A DNA stretch of 64,000 nucleotides from an uncultured Bacteroidota bacterium (GCA_903919075.1 CAIXGR010000097.1:62001-126000); one strand, 5' to 3'. Positions 17,005 to 26,890 are shown, counted from the first letter of the stretch. A program made the numbers and translations. The notes: generated by a model not told the origin, from the letters alone.

Positions 17005-18201
17005 ATGGTGTATGATGTAGTGGTTATTGGCGGTGGAATTGTGGGTTTGGCAACTGCTATGAAGCTGCTGGAGCAACAACCTGCCTTAAAAGTGGTAGTG
17101 CTTGAAAAAGAAAGCCGCATTGCCCAACATCAAACAGGCAACAATTCTGGCGTTATCCATTCAGGTGTTTATTATAAGCCAGGTAGTTTAAAAGCAAAAA
17201 ACTGCCTGGAAGGCTACAAAATGCTTTTAGAGTTTTGCAAAGCCGAAAATATTCCGTTTGAAATATGTGGTAAAATAATTGTGGCTGTTTCGGAAAATGA
17301 AATAGGCCAACTGCAAAATATTTACGCACGCGGCGTTGAAAATGGCCTTACCGGAATAAAACTTATTGATAAAGAAGAAATAAAAGCCATAGAGCCACAT
17401 TGTGCTGGTGTAAAGGGGATTTTTGTTCCGCAAACCGGAATTATAAATTACACCGAAGTTTCTAAAAGATATTTCGAAAAAATTATTGCAGCTAAAGGCG
17501 AAATACGCCTGGGCGAAAAAGTTGTTGATATACAGCAACAACCATCTTCCATAAAAGTGATTACCGCCACTAATGAATTTGAAACCAGGTTAGTTGTAAA
17601 CTGTGCCGGACTATATTCAGATAAAATTGCTGCCCTTACTAATGCTAACATTAATATTAAAATCATTCCCTTTAGAGGTGAATATTATGTTTTAAAGAAA
17701 ACGAAGGAGCATTTAGTAAAAAACCTTATTTACCCCGTTCCCGATCCGGCCTTTCCGTTTTTAGGTGTTCACTTTACGCGATTTATTGAGGGTGGTGTTG
17801 AAGCCGGCCCCAATGCCGTATTAGCATACGCCCGCGAAGGCTACACCAAAAGCAAAATCAATTTACCCGAACTTTTTGAAACACTTACTTTTAGCGGGTT
17901 TATTAAAGTTGCAAAAAAATATTGGAAAACAGGCGCCGCAGAAATTTACAGGTCTTATTCTAAAGCCGCATTTACCACAGCCCTGCAACGGCTAATTCCT
18001 GAAGTGCAGAAAAATGATTTAATGCCCGGCGAAGCTGGTGTTAGGGCCTCGGCTATTGATGCTGAAGGCAATATGGTTGACGATTTTGTAATTGAACAAC
18101 AACAAAATATTATTCATGTATTAAATTCGCCCTCACCGGCTGCCACTGCTTCTCTGTCAATTGGCAAGCATATTTCAGAAATGGCAATAAAAATGTTATA
18201 A
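17005..18201 (+). CDS. lhgO: L-2-hydroxyglutarate oxidase (LhgO-like FAD enzyme)
   Basis: A 398-residue FAD-dependent oxidoreductase of the DAO family that oxidises L-2-hydroxyglutarate to 2-oxoglutarate, passing electrons to FAD and then to oxygen or quinone. The N-terminal FAD motif is VVVIGGGIVGLATAMKLLE with the acidic end VLEKE, then QTGNNSGVIHSGVYYKPGS, which is typical for LhgO. NCAGLYSDKIA and PFRGEYYVLK follow, and the C-terminus has SPAATASLSIG. Length is normal. It heads the plus-strand series beside the glycan genes but has no obvious tie to glycan synthesis; it may simply be a metabolic repair gene at the locus edge. Confidence 0.9.
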   Translation: MVYDVVVIGGGIVGLATAMKLLEQQPALKVVVLEKESRIAQHQTGNNSGVIHSGVYYKPGSLKAKNCLEGYKMLLEFCKAENIPFEICGKIIVAVSENEIGQLQNIYARGVENGLTGIKLIDKEEIKAIEPHCAGVKGIFVPQTGIINYTEVSKRYFEKIIAAKGEIRLGEKVVDIQQQPSSIKVITATNEFETRLVVNCAGLYSDKIAALTNANINIKIIPFRGEYYVLKKTKEHLVKNLIYPVPDPAFPFLGVHFTRFIEGGVEAGPNAVLAYAREGYTKSKINLPELFETLTFSGFIKVAKKYWKTGAAEIYRSYSKAAFTTALQRLIPEVQKNDLMPGEAGVRASAIDAEGNMVDDFVIEQQQNIIHVLNSPSPAATASLSIGKHISEMAIKML

Positions 18202-18274
18202 TTATTATATATAAATGCTATGGCTTTGCCAATAACTCAGCCAGCTTTAAAATTCTGATTTATATTTTTACCCC

Positions 18275-19672
18275 ATGCGCAAACCACTAACCTATATTAC
18301 TATATCAGTATTCCTGATACTTTGCATTTTGGTGCGCATTCCGTTTTATACCCACTTTTTCATTCCTGAGTTCGATCCCGATTCATTCGATTATTTTAAT
18401 TACTCGTACCTTATTAACCAGGGCGCTTTTCATGAAATAGGTAAGTTACCCATTGATTTGCCGCCAGGGTATTCTGTATTTGTAAGTTTTTTGTCGCTTT
18501 TTACCAGTAGTGCAATTGGTTTAATTTATGGACAGCTTTTTATTTATCTGGCCGCCTGTGTTGTGTTGCTTTTTGAATTAAGTAATTGGGGGCGAGTTTC
18601 CTTTTTACTTGGCGCAATTGGCTTGCTTTTTTTTAGCATCAATTCATATACTATTACCTATGAATCAGCGCTTATTACGGAGTCTTTATACATATCCTCG
18701 CTGATAATTTTAACAGCAGCTGTTTTTAGGGGAATAAGATTGCCATATAAAATGAACATGGCATGGCTGGCTATAGCAATTATTTTACCCTCTTTTATAC
18801 GGCCAACTGGGCTATCCCAATATTTTTTAGCAGCGGTATTTGTATTTTATTTTTATAAAAAAGTGGGGGCTGCCAAATTGGGATATTTTATTGCACCGCT
18901 GTTATTGCTTTCCGTTATTTGGGCATCTTGGAATTACTGCACCTCGGGCATTTTTCTACCCGGAAACTACAAGCGTATTATTGCCGCCTGCCATATAAAG
19001 GCTTCGCCCCAATACCATGACCCTGTTTACGAAGATTTACGTGCCAAAGACGGGGTAGTTATGGAAGACACAAGCGTCGATTCTTCAACTTTAAAATCGC
19101 GAACCGTGCAATATCTGCATCAGATAAACGAAAAGGTTCCGAACTTCTATTCCAGTTTAATACCCACCAGAATACGGCGATTTTACATTTATAATTTGCC
19201 ATCTATCCCTCAGCTTCAATACATGTACGATGGTAAAATGTTAATACCCCCCACCGTCAAAAAATATACTTACCGCGAGTATTTGGACATGCCCCAAAAA
19301 AGCCAGGCAAACAATATGATAGAACAGCTTAATTTCGAAAACTGTAAGCGGAACCCCTACATCTTGTTATATTCCGTTTTTAATAAGCTCGAAAACGTGT
19401 TGATTCGTAATAAAATTTTCAATCTTCTTATTGTTCTATCTTTAATTCTGGGTGTTGTTTTAAGTTTTACTTCTCTCGTTCAGCCAAAAAATTTTGCTGC
19501 CTTTTTTATTCCGTTTTTCATGCTTTTTTGCAGCATTATAGTGGGGGCAATGTTTGGTAAATTTCAATACAGATATGGGCATGTAATTCTATTTATTGTT
19601 TATCTTATGCCCTGTTTATATGCAATACTTTTACGTGGTTTTTCCGGAAGGCCGGATTTTTTAAAGAAATAA
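18275..19672 (+). CDS. Polytopic membrane protein, probable GT-C-type glycosyltransferase
   Basis: A 465-residue protein with roughly ten membrane segments. The first external loop has acidic residues in FIPEFDPDSFDYFNYS (around residue 30) and PPGYSVFVSF follows, the layout of GT-C enzymes (ArnT/PMT-like) that use lipid-phosphate sugars. A soluble part of ~120 residues (about 240-360) precedes the last three helices. The DPM1-like GT2 gene starts 2 bases downstream, so the pair may make and use a polyprenyl-phosphate sugar. The family assignment rests on topology and the acidic loop only. Confidence 0.6.
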   Translation: MRKPLTYITISVFLILCILVRIPFYTHFFIPEFDPDSFDYFNYSYLINQGAFHEIGKLPIDLPPGYSVFVSFLSLFTSSAIGLIYGQLFIYLAACVVLLFELSNWGRVSFLLGAIGLLFFSINSYTITYESALITESLYISSLIILTAAVFRGIRLPYKMNMAWLAIAIILPSFIRPTGLSQYFLAAVFVFYFYKKVGAAKLGYFIAPLLLLSVIWASWNYCTSGIFLPGNYKRIIAACHIKASPQYHDPVYEDLRAKDGVVMEDTSVDSSTLKSRTVQYLHQINEKVPNFYSSLIPTRIRRFYIYNLPSIPQLQYMYDGKMLIPPTVKKYTYREYLDMPQKSQANNMIEQLNFENCKRNPYILLYSVFNKLENVLIRNKIFNLLIVLSLILGVVLSFTSLVQPKNFAAFFIPFFMLFCSIIVGAMFGKFQYRYGHVILFIVYLMPCLYAILLRGFSGRPDFLKK

Positions 19673-19674
19673 AC

Positions 19675-20775
19675 ATGCTTAACAATAAAACTGTTGCGGT
19701 TGTAGTGCCTGCTTATAATGAGGAAACTCAAATACGGATGGTTATTGAATCCATGCCCGATTTTGTTGACCGCATTATTATTGTGAACGATTGCTCGAAA
19801 GATAACATGGCGGATGTGGTTATGCAATACATTGCCGAAGATAAAGTTGACAAAGGCTCGATTAAAAATATCCATTCCAAAGAACATGTTTTTAATGCTT
19901 ACGACCGGGCCGAGAAAGTTTTATTAGAACAGAGCAAGAAGGAGATAAGCCTGTTCAACCCACATGTAGTTGCTAATAAAAACGAAGATACCGACCGGAT
20001 AATTTTGATTAACCATACCCGCAATGGCGGCGTTGGTGCAGCTATTTCAACCGGATACAAATGGTGTAAAGACCACTCTATTGATTGTACCGCAGTAATG
20101 GCTGGCGACGGGCAAATGGACCCCGCTGAACTGGAATCTATTTGCAGGCCTGTGATTGATGAAAAAATAGATTACGTAAAAGGCAACCGCCTTATACATC
20201 GCAGTGCATGGCTGGTTGTTCCTAAGGTTCGTTATTTTGGTAATTCCATTCTTTCAATACTTACAAAACTGGCTTCGGGCTTTTGGCGGGTTAGCGATAC
20301 ACAAACCGGCTATACTGCAATTTCAAAAGCCGCTTTAAATGCCATACGCTTACATGAAATATACCGCTCGTACGGAATGCCAAATGATATGTTGGTGAAA
20401 TTAAATATTGCTATGTGTACCCTGCGCGAGGTAGAAATAAAGCCGGTGTATAACGTTGGAGAGCAATCGAAAATGAAGGTTTTTAAAGTTATTCCACGCA
20501 TTTCGTGGTTGCTTTTCAAATCGTTTTTCAAACGCCTTTGGATTAAATATCTGTTTCGCGATTTTCATCCTCTTTTTCTTCTTTATAATTTTGCCATGGT
20601 GTTGGGCATTGTGTGGGTTCCATATCTTATTAAGGTAAGCAAAGCTGTTTTTCTTGGCCATAATGTTTCGTTCGAAACTTTATTTGCGTTTACCTTTTTA
20701 AGCATTAGTGCTTTTCAATCTTTTCTATTTGCTATGTGGATGGACATTCAGGATAATGAACGTTTGTATAAATAA
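19675..20775 (+). CDS. Family 2 glycosyltransferase, polyprenyl-phosphate sugar synthase-like
   Basis: A 366-residue protein. The GT2 domain begins VAVVVPAYNEETQIRMVIES with IVNDCSKDN, has AVMAGDGQMDP as the metal site and DTQTGYTAISKAAL, all as in DPM/ArnC-like enzymes. Two membrane helices follow at ~295-320 and ~335-355. An extra segment of ~45 residues (about 65-110) separates NDCSKDN from LINHTRNGGVGAA; in most relatives this gap is short. It should put a sugar on a polyprenyl phosphate at the inner face of the membrane. Confidence 0.82.
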   Translation: MLNNKTVAVVVPAYNEETQIRMVIESMPDFVDRIIIVNDCSKDNMADVVMQYIAEDKVDKGSIKNIHSKEHVFNAYDRAEKVLLEQSKKEISLFNPHVVANKNEDTDRIILINHTRNGGVGAAISTGYKWCKDHSIDCTAVMAGDGQMDPAELESICRPVIDEKIDYVKGNRLIHRSAWLVVPKVRYFGNSILSILTKLASGFWRVSDTQTGYTAISKAALNAIRLHEIYRSYGMPNDMLVKLNIAMCTLREVEIKPVYNVGEQSKMKVFKVIPRISWLLFKSFFKRLWIKYLFRDFHPLFLLYNFAMVLGIVWVPYLIKVSKAVFLGHNVSFETLFAFTFLSISAFQSFLFAMWMDIQDNERLYK

Positions 20776-20787
20776 AGGAGTGGGCTT

Positions 20788-22803
20788 ATGTGCGGCATTT
20801 TTGGAATTACTACCATAAAGGGTTCTTCGTTTTCTAAAACCGATTACCGAAAAACATTGCGTAGCCTTTTTTTGCTTTCTGAATCAAGAGGCAAAGAAGC
20901 TTCGGGCTTTAGCTTTAATAATCAGCCGTCAATTAAAGTTTTCAAAACTCCTTTTCCGGCATCAGACCTTGTGGTCTCTTCTTTATATGCAAAACAAGTT
21001 GACGATTTAGTGGATTCAAACAGTCCCTATTATAGTGCCATTGGCCATTCGCGATTAGTAACTGATGGGTACGAGAATGACAATACCAACAATCAACCGG
21101 TAATAAAAAAAGGAACCGTTGCCATACACAACGGCATTATAGTTAACAGCGGCGAACTTTGGGAGAAGTATACAGACGAAAAAAAAGAAACACAACTGGA
21201 TAGCGAACTGATACCAACCTTAATACGCAGGTTTCAGCTGAATGGATCGCTAAAGAATGCGCTGAATAAATTTTACAACGAAATCTACGGGCTTGTTTCG
21301 ACCGCAATAATGTTTAATGATGCCGACAATGTATTGCTGGCTACTAATAATGGTTCGCTTTACTACTGCGTTTCCATTGATAAAAAAAGCTTTGTTTTCG
21401 CCTCTGAGCGGTATATTCTTAAAACACTTATACAACAAGATAATTTACAGCATACTTTTACCGAAGAAAGCATTACACAATTAAAAGCCCGAAGCTGTTG
21501 CTTGATCAACCTCAATACTAACCAGCTTGAAATTCATTCAATAGATGATACTGCAATTTCCGAGTTTCATTTGCTAAGTAAAAAAAGCGGTGAAGCAAAT
21601 ATCGAATTAATAGAAGGTCAAATAACATCTCGCGAAATCCATATCAATAAAAGTATTGGGCGCCGCGAGGTTAAAGTGCCTCAAACTTTTCTTGATATAA
21701 CCTGGGACAGAAAAAGAAAAATTGAAACCCTTAAGCGCTGCACAAAATGTATTTTGCCTGAAACGTTTCCTTACATAGAATTTGATGAAACCGGCGTTTG
21801 TAATTATTGCAACCATTACCGTAAGCTTTCTTTTAAAGGTGCGGAACAATTTAAAGAACTATGCGACCGGTATCGTTCTAAAGATGGAAGCCCTGATTGC
21901 TTAATGCCGTTTAGCGGTGGCCGCGATAGTAGCTATGCCCTGCACTATGTAAAAGAAGTGCTAAAAATGAACCCCATTGCATTTTCGTACGATTGGGGTA
22001 TGCTTACTGACCTGTCAAGACGCAACCAGGCACGTATGTGTGGTAAGTTAGGTGTTGAGCATATTCTTGTTTCAGCCGATATAAGAAAAAAGAGAGCAAA
22101 CATTAGGAAGAATGTTCTTGCATGGTTAAAGCACCCTAACCTTGGCACTATCCCTCTTTTTATGGCGGGTGACAAACAGTATTTTTATTTTTCCAACCTT
22201 TTGATGGAACAAAACAATCTCGAATTATCCATCCTAGGTGAAAATATGCTTGAAGCCACAAAATTTAAAACAGGCTTTTGCGGTATAAACCCAAATTTTG
22301 ATGCCGAAAGAACTTATTCTCTTTCGTTGACTGATAAAATAAAAATGGCTCTTTTTTATGGCAAAGAATACATTATTAATCCAGCTTATATTAATAGCTC
22401 AATACTCGATACGCTTGATGCTTTCAAATCATATTATGTTATTAAGCACCAAAACATAAACATGTTTGATTACATCCCTTGGGATGAAGAAACCATAGAA
22501 AACACCATCATTAACCAATACCAATGGGAAACTGACCCGGGAACATTAACTACTTGGCGCATTGGCGATGGCACAGCCGCTTTTTATAATTATATATACT
22601 ACTTTGTTGCGGGTTTTACCGAGAACGACACTTTTAGAAGCAACCAAATTCGCGAAGGGCTTATTACTCGCGACAAAGCATTGCAACGCACACATGAAGA
22701 GAACAACCCTCGTTGGGAATCATTAAAATGGTACTGCGATACTATTGATATAGATTTTGAAACCACGGTTGCGGTTATTAATAAAATTCCAACTTTATAT
22801 TAG
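20788..22803 (+). CDS. Class II glutaminase fused to a WbpG-type N-acetyl sugar amidotransferase
   Basis: A 671-residue two-part protein. Residues 1-~250 are a class II (Ntn) glutamine amidotransferase: Cys2 of MCGIFGIT, GHSR (86-89), NNQPV (101), HNG (114-116) and Asp138. Residues ~310-671 match the N-acetyl sugar amidotransferase family (WbpG/PseA/LegG): two Cys pairs (318/321 and 338/341) that should bind zinc, and a PP-loop PFSGGRDSS (374-382). WbpG makes an amidino group on a sugar, using ammonia from a separate HisH-like glutaminase. Here a different type of glutaminase is built into the same chain, so ammonia is probably channelled internally. Next is a DUF354 gene (3 bases away). Confidence 0.82.
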   Translation: MCGIFGITTIKGSSFSKTDYRKTLRSLFLLSESRGKEASGFSFNNQPSIKVFKTPFPASDLVVSSLYAKQVDDLVDSNSPYYSAIGHSRLVTDGYENDNTNNQPVIKKGTVAIHNGIIVNSGELWEKYTDEKKETQLDSELIPTLIRRFQLNGSLKNALNKFYNEIYGLVSTAIMFNDADNVLLATNNGSLYYCVSIDKKSFVFASERYILKTLIQQDNLQHTFTEESITQLKARSCCLINLNTNQLEIHSIDDTAISEFHLLSKKSGEANIELIEGQITSREIHINKSIGRREVKVPQTFLDITWDRKRKIETLKRCTKCILPETFPYIEFDETGVCNYCNHYRKLSFKGAEQFKELCDRYRSKDGSPDCLMPFSGGRDSSYALHYVKEVLKMNPIAFSYDWGMLTDLSRRNQARMCGKLGVEHILVSADIRKKRANIRKNVLAWLKHPNLGTIPLFMAGDKQYFYFSNLLMEQNNLELSILGENMLEATKFKTGFCGINPNFDAERTYSLSLTDKIKMALFYGKEYIINPAYINSSILDTLDAFKSYYVIKHQNINMFDYIPWDEETIENTIINQYQWETDPGTLTTWRIGDGTAAFYNYIYYFVAGFTENDTFRSNQIREGLITRDKALQRTHEENNPRWESLKWYCDTIDIDFETTVAVINKIPTLY

Positions 22804-22806
22804 GCC

Positions 22807-23850
22807 ATGAACTTTGTTGTTTCCATAGAACACCCGGCGTGGGCGCACCAGTTTCGCAGCATTATAAAAACGCTGGAGCAAAGGGGGCATAAGGTTAAAG
22901 TATTTGCTGTAAAAAAAGATATGGACCTTGAACTGCTTGATAAATTTGGCATTAAGTACGAAAAGGTTGCCGATTCAACCGGTAATAATATTATTGAAAA
23001 AGCATGGTTGCTTTTTATTATCACCGTGCGTATTTTTTTTAAATCCCTCTCTTTTAAGCCCGATATTTTTATAGGCAGGGCATCGCCCATGATGGCACTA
23101 AACAGCTTTTTTTTTGGTAAGCCACATATCATTTTCGAAGATACCGATCATTCGCATATCAGTTTGTTTTTTTGTAAGCTTTTTAGTGCATTAATAATAA
23201 CACCGGTAAGCTTTAGAACTGACTTGGGCAAAAAGCAAAAAAAATTTCCGGTTTATAAGGAGTTGTTTTATTTACATCCATCATCTTTTACTCCTGATGA
23301 AAGTATTTTGACAGAATTGGGGGTAAACAAAGGCGAATGTTTTACTGTTATGCGTTTTGTATCATGGAAAGCCGACCATGATATGGGGCAAAAGGGGCTA
23401 TCAAATAAAAATAAGCTGGCTGCTGTAAAAGAGTTCGAAAAATTTGGAAAGGTATTTATAACATCTGAAGAGCCTTTAAAGAATGACCTTGAGCCTTACC
23501 GAATACAAATTGCTGCTGAAAAAATGCATCACGTTTTATATTTTGCATCTTTACTATATGGCGAAAGCTCAACCATGGCTTCGGAATGTGCGGTGCTTGG
23601 CACCCATGCTATTTTTTGCGATTTTGCAGGTCGGGGATATACCGATGAGCAGGAAAAAAGATTCGACCTGGTTTACAATTTTAAATTAGACGAACAATCG
23701 CAGAAAGATTCGATACATAAAGGTATTGAATTGCTAAGCGACCCTTTACTTTGGCAAAAAGGAAAAGAAAAAAGAAAAAAGTTGCTAAATGAAATGAGAG
23801 ATGGAACCGAATTGTTTTTAGAACAATTGGATTTATACATGAACAAATAA
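22807..23850 (+). CDS. DUF354 family protein, glycosyltransferase-like
   Basis: A 347-residue protein matching DUF354: an N-terminal half (IEHPAWAHQFRSIIKTLEQRGH) and a C-terminal half with FVSWKADHDMGQKGLS, ITSEEPL, and YGESSTMASECAVLGT. The two-lobed pattern and the GESSTMASE motif resemble GT-B enzymes such as UDP-GlcNAc 2-epimerase and related transferases. The family has no settled reaction. DUF354 genes occur often in O-antigen-type loci. Its tight coupling to the fused amidotransferase suggests action on the same sugar. Confidence 0.75.
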   Translation: MNFVVSIEHPAWAHQFRSIIKTLEQRGHKVKVFAVKKDMDLELLDKFGIKYEKVADSTGNNIIEKAWLLFIITVRIFFKSLSFKPDIFIGRASPMMALNSFFFGKPHIIFEDTDHSHISLFFCKLFSALIITPVSFRTDLGKKQKKFPVYKELFYLHPSSFTPDESILTELGVNKGECFTVMRFVSWKADHDMGQKGLSNKNKLAAVKEFEKFGKVFITSEEPLKNDLEPYRIQIAAEKMHHVLYFASLLYGESSTMASECAVLGTHAIFCDFAGRGYTDEQEKRFDLVYNFKLDEQSQKDSIHKGIELLSDPLLWQKGKEKRKKLLNEMRDGTELFLEQLDLYMNK

Positions 23851-23862
23851 AGTGTAAATGTA

Positions 23863-25701
23863 ATGTGCGGAATATCGGGTGTGTTTTCTTCTGAAAAATT
23901 AGACGAACGTGATGCAGGGCTCATTAGAACCATGAATCAGCTTATGCATCATCGTGGGCCGGATGATGAAGGAATTGAGATAAACGAAAAGTGTATTCTG
24001 GGTCATCGCAGGCTTTCCATTATTGATTTATCTAAAGATGGCCATCAACCTTTTTTCTCAACCGATAAGCGATACCAAATTGTTTTTAACGGCGAGATAT
24101 ACAATTACATTGAACTTCGAGAAGAGCTAAAAAAATTAAGTTGGAATTTCAGAACAGCTACTGATACCGAGGTATTACTGGCCGCTTATATGCAATACGG
24201 GGCGGCCTGCCTTAATAAACTAAATGGCATGTTTGCTTTTGCTATTTACGATACACGCGATAATACTTTGTTTTTGGGGCGCGACCGGTTTGGTGTTAAG
24301 CCCTTATATTATATTCAAGCCGGAAACAAACTATATTTTGCTTCAGAGATAAAAGCCCTGCGCATTGTTCAAAAAAATCTTTCGGTTAACGAGCAGAGCA
24401 TCTTCGACTTTTTGTGCTTTAACCGAACCGATGTTTTTGACGAAACTTTTTTAAATGAAATTAAACGAATCCCCAAAGGGCATTACGGTTATATAGCAGC
24501 CAATGGCGCTTTAAGTATAAACCAGTGGTGGAATCCGGAATCTTTTCTTTCAATACATAATAGCGAACCGGATACCAGCGTTTACCACAACATTGAAGAA
24601 CTAATAAGCTCGGCAGTTACTTTAAGAATGAGAAGCGATGTGCCGGTAGGCTCCAGCCTAAGCGGTGGGTTGGACTCATCCATTATTGTAGGCATACTAT
24701 CGCAAAAAAAATTGCTTGGCGATAATTACAAAACCTTCACTGCTTCCTTTCCAGGCCTGGCTATTGATGAAACCGGCTTTATTGCCGACCTGCAAAAGCG
24801 CTACCCTTTTAAAAACTACAAAACATTTCCCGATGTAAACGGCTTATCGAAAGAGTTTGACCAGTTTACTTTTATGATGGATGAACCATGCACCAGCCCA
24901 ACATTTTATTCGCAATACAAAGTAATGGAGCTGGCTAAGGCAAATGGCGTAACAGTTTTACTTGATGGGCAGGGGGGTGACGAGAGCTTTGCAGGCTACC
25001 AATATTTTCACGCGTTCTATCAAACCTCTCTTCTTCGAAAAATGAAACTGTTTTCCTTTTTTAAAGAAGTGTTATTCTCTGCGCTTCGAAAACAGGAAAA
25101 AGAATCTTTTCAAACACTTATTTTTCAAAACATTCCTGATGTATTTAGGAAACATCTTTTATACCAAACACTTCAAAATCATATTCACAAAGATTTCTTT
25201 TATAGCCACATTCCTAAAAGCAGAATTTTTAATTACTTTTTTAATGCTAAAGATTTAAATACAAGCCTGGTCAGGCATTTTCAATATAAACTTGAGCACT
25301 TGCTTAGAACGGAAGACCGAAACTCAATGGCCTTTTCTATTGAAGCACGCCTGCCCTATTTAGATTACCGCTTTGTAGAATACGCGCTTACGCTGCCTGA
25401 AAGATTAAAGATTGCGAGAGGCGAAAACAAAATTCTTCAAAAAAAATCATTAGGCAAATATACCATTGCTCCCATTCTTGAAAGAAAAGATAAAATTGGT
25501 TTTGGCACACCCGGCGACCGCTGGATGCAAGACCCGCAATGGGTAGAACGAACGCATGATAACTACAACTACGTGGCGGCTAAATTTCCCGGAATTTTCA
25601 AGACAAATGCGCAATTAAAAAACAATCTTTTTGAGCGGTGGAAAGTAAATCAATTAGCCGTTTGGCATCAGCAAATAACTTCTGAAACGGCTGGCAAATG
25701 A
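23863..25701 (+). CDS. asnB: Asparagine synthase (glutamine-hydrolysing), first copy
   Basis: A 612-residue AsnB-type enzyme. The Ntn glutaminase domain (1-~190) begins MCGISGV with Cys2 and has HHRGPDDEG (29-37), FNGEIYNY and TDTEVLL. The synthetase domain has the PP-loop SGGLDSS (267-273) and LLDGQGGDESFAGYQYF. True AsnB makes asparagine; in polysaccharide loci, relatives often amidate sugar carboxyls or other acids. The neighbourhood (amidotransferase before it, unknown glycan protein after it, 4-base overlap ATGA) favours the second role, but sequence alone cannot decide. Confidence 0.88.
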   Translation: MCGISGVFSSEKLDERDAGLIRTMNQLMHHRGPDDEGIEINEKCILGHRRLSIIDLSKDGHQPFFSTDKRYQIVFNGEIYNYIELREELKKLSWNFRTATDTEVLLAAYMQYGAACLNKLNGMFAFAIYDTRDNTLFLGRDRFGVKPLYYIQAGNKLYFASEIKALRIVQKNLSVNEQSIFDFLCFNRTDVFDETFLNEIKRIPKGHYGYIAANGALSINQWWNPESFLSIHNSEPDTSVYHNIEELISSAVTLRMRSDVPVGSSLSGGLDSSIIVGILSQKKLLGDNYKTFTASFPGLAIDETGFIADLQKRYPFKNYKTFPDVNGLSKEFDQFTFMMDEPCTSPTFYSQYKVMELAKANGVTVLLDGQGGDESFAGYQYFHAFYQTSLLRKMKLFSFFKEVLFSALRKQEKESFQTLIFQNIPDVFRKHLLYQTLQNHIHKDFFYSHIPKSRIFNYFFNAKDLNTSLVRHFQYKLEHLLRTEDRNSMAFSIEARLPYLDYRFVEYALTLPERLKIARGENKILQKKSLGKYTIAPILERKDKIGFGTPGDRWMQDPQWVERTHDNYNYVAAKFPGIFKTNAQLKNNLFERWKVNQLAVWHQQITSETAGK

Positions 25702-26879
25702 AAAACAACTACCAACAAATTTTAGAAGATGTTTTGGCTAATATGAAAAGTCAAAATTACGAAGGGTACGAAAAATTCGATGCGCTGAATAGTCCTTTTC
25801 TGGAAACTGTAACTTTCAAAAATCCGTGGCTACGGTTTATTGTTATTCAATTAGTGAAAGAATGCCCGATACATATACGCCCGTTTTTTGGGGTAAAAAA
25901 AATGCGCAATCAAAAAGGCATGGCCTTGTTTGCCAAAGCATATTTGCACTTGTACGAAAAAACCGGCAACAAAACATATTTAGATGAAGGGCTTAGTATT
26001 TTGCAATGGCTATTAGACAATCCCTCGCCTAATCAAAAAAATTATTGTTGGGGGTATAGTTTTTTATGGCAAAGCATACCACCGTTTTGCCAGGATAGGA
26101 ATGAACCCAATATTGTTGTTACCTCGTTTGTTGGAGAGGCGCTTGTAAAAGCATATTCTATAACAAAAAATGAAAAATATTTATCGGCACTAGAATCTAT
26201 TGCCCGGTTTATAACTGAAGACTTAAAGGTTTTACACGAAAACAACGAGGAAAGAGCCATTGCATATATACTTACCGAAGTAGATTCTATTGTTTTAAAC
26301 GTGCAGTCTATGTCGGCAGGGTTGTTGGCTAAAATTTGGCAGATAAATAAAGATGATAGACTGGTAAATATAGCCCGTAAGCAGCTGCAATTTGTAGTGA
26401 ATAGAAAAGAGGTTAACTTTGCGTGGCCATATGCAGTTCCTTTAAATAATAACAAGCCCTTGTATATTGATTATCACGATAATTTTCACACCGGGGGGCT
26501 TTTAGATAACATGCTGGATTATATGGAGGCAAGTGGCGACCGTTCTTTTTTCGAAACTTATCAAAAAGGGCTTCATTACTACAAGCAAAATATGTTTGAA
26601 GATGACGGAGCGCCTAAGTGGACTGATAAACAGCAATATCCTTATGATATACACTGTTGTGCACAAGGAATTCTAACGTTCAAAAAAGCTGCTAAATATC
26701 AACCTGAGTTGTTAAGTGAAGCATATAAAATAGCCGATTGGACAATGAATAATATGTATAGATTGCAGAAGCGCGATTTTATATATAGAAAAAGCAGGCT
26801 ATATAATTGGAATTATTCATTAGTGCGTTGGTGTAATGGGTGGATGAGCAAAGCTTTGTCGGAATTAATTAGCAATTAA
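25698..26879 (+). CDS. Alpha/alpha-barrel (six-hairpin-like) protein of a glycan locus, function unknown
   Basis: A 393-residue soluble protein built of repeated helical hairpins (KTYLDEGLSILQWLLDN, KYLSALESIARFITED, RLVNIARKQLQFVVN), a pattern typical of alpha/alpha-toroid enzymes such as glucuronyl hydrolases and epimerases. No signal peptide is visible, so it is probably cytosolic. Aromatic/acidic patches (DYHDNFHTGG, YDIHCCAQG) may line an active site. It overlaps asnB by 4 bases and is followed 11 bases later by a methyltransferase. Homologues seem confined to polysaccharide loci; I do not know a demonstrated reaction. Confidence 0.65.
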   Translation: MKNNYQQILEDVLANMKSQNYEGYEKFDALNSPFLETVTFKNPWLRFIVIQLVKECPIHIRPFFGVKKMRNQKGMALFAKAYLHLYEKTGNKTYLDEGLSILQWLLDNPSPNQKNYCWGYSFLWQSIPPFCQDRNEPNIVVTSFVGEALVKAYSITKNEKYLSALESIARFITEDLKVLHENNEERAIAYILTEVDSIVLNVQSMSAGLLAKIWQINKDDRLVNIARKQLQFVVNRKEVNFAWPYAVPLNNNKPLYIDYHDNFHTGGLLDNMLDYMEASGDRSFFETYQKGLHYYKQNMFEDDGAPKWTDKQQYPYDIHCCAQGILTFKKAAKYQPELLSEAYKIADWTMNNMYRLQKRDFIYRKSRLYNWNYSLVRWCNGWMSKALSELISN

Positions 26880-26890
26880 AAATAAACATT

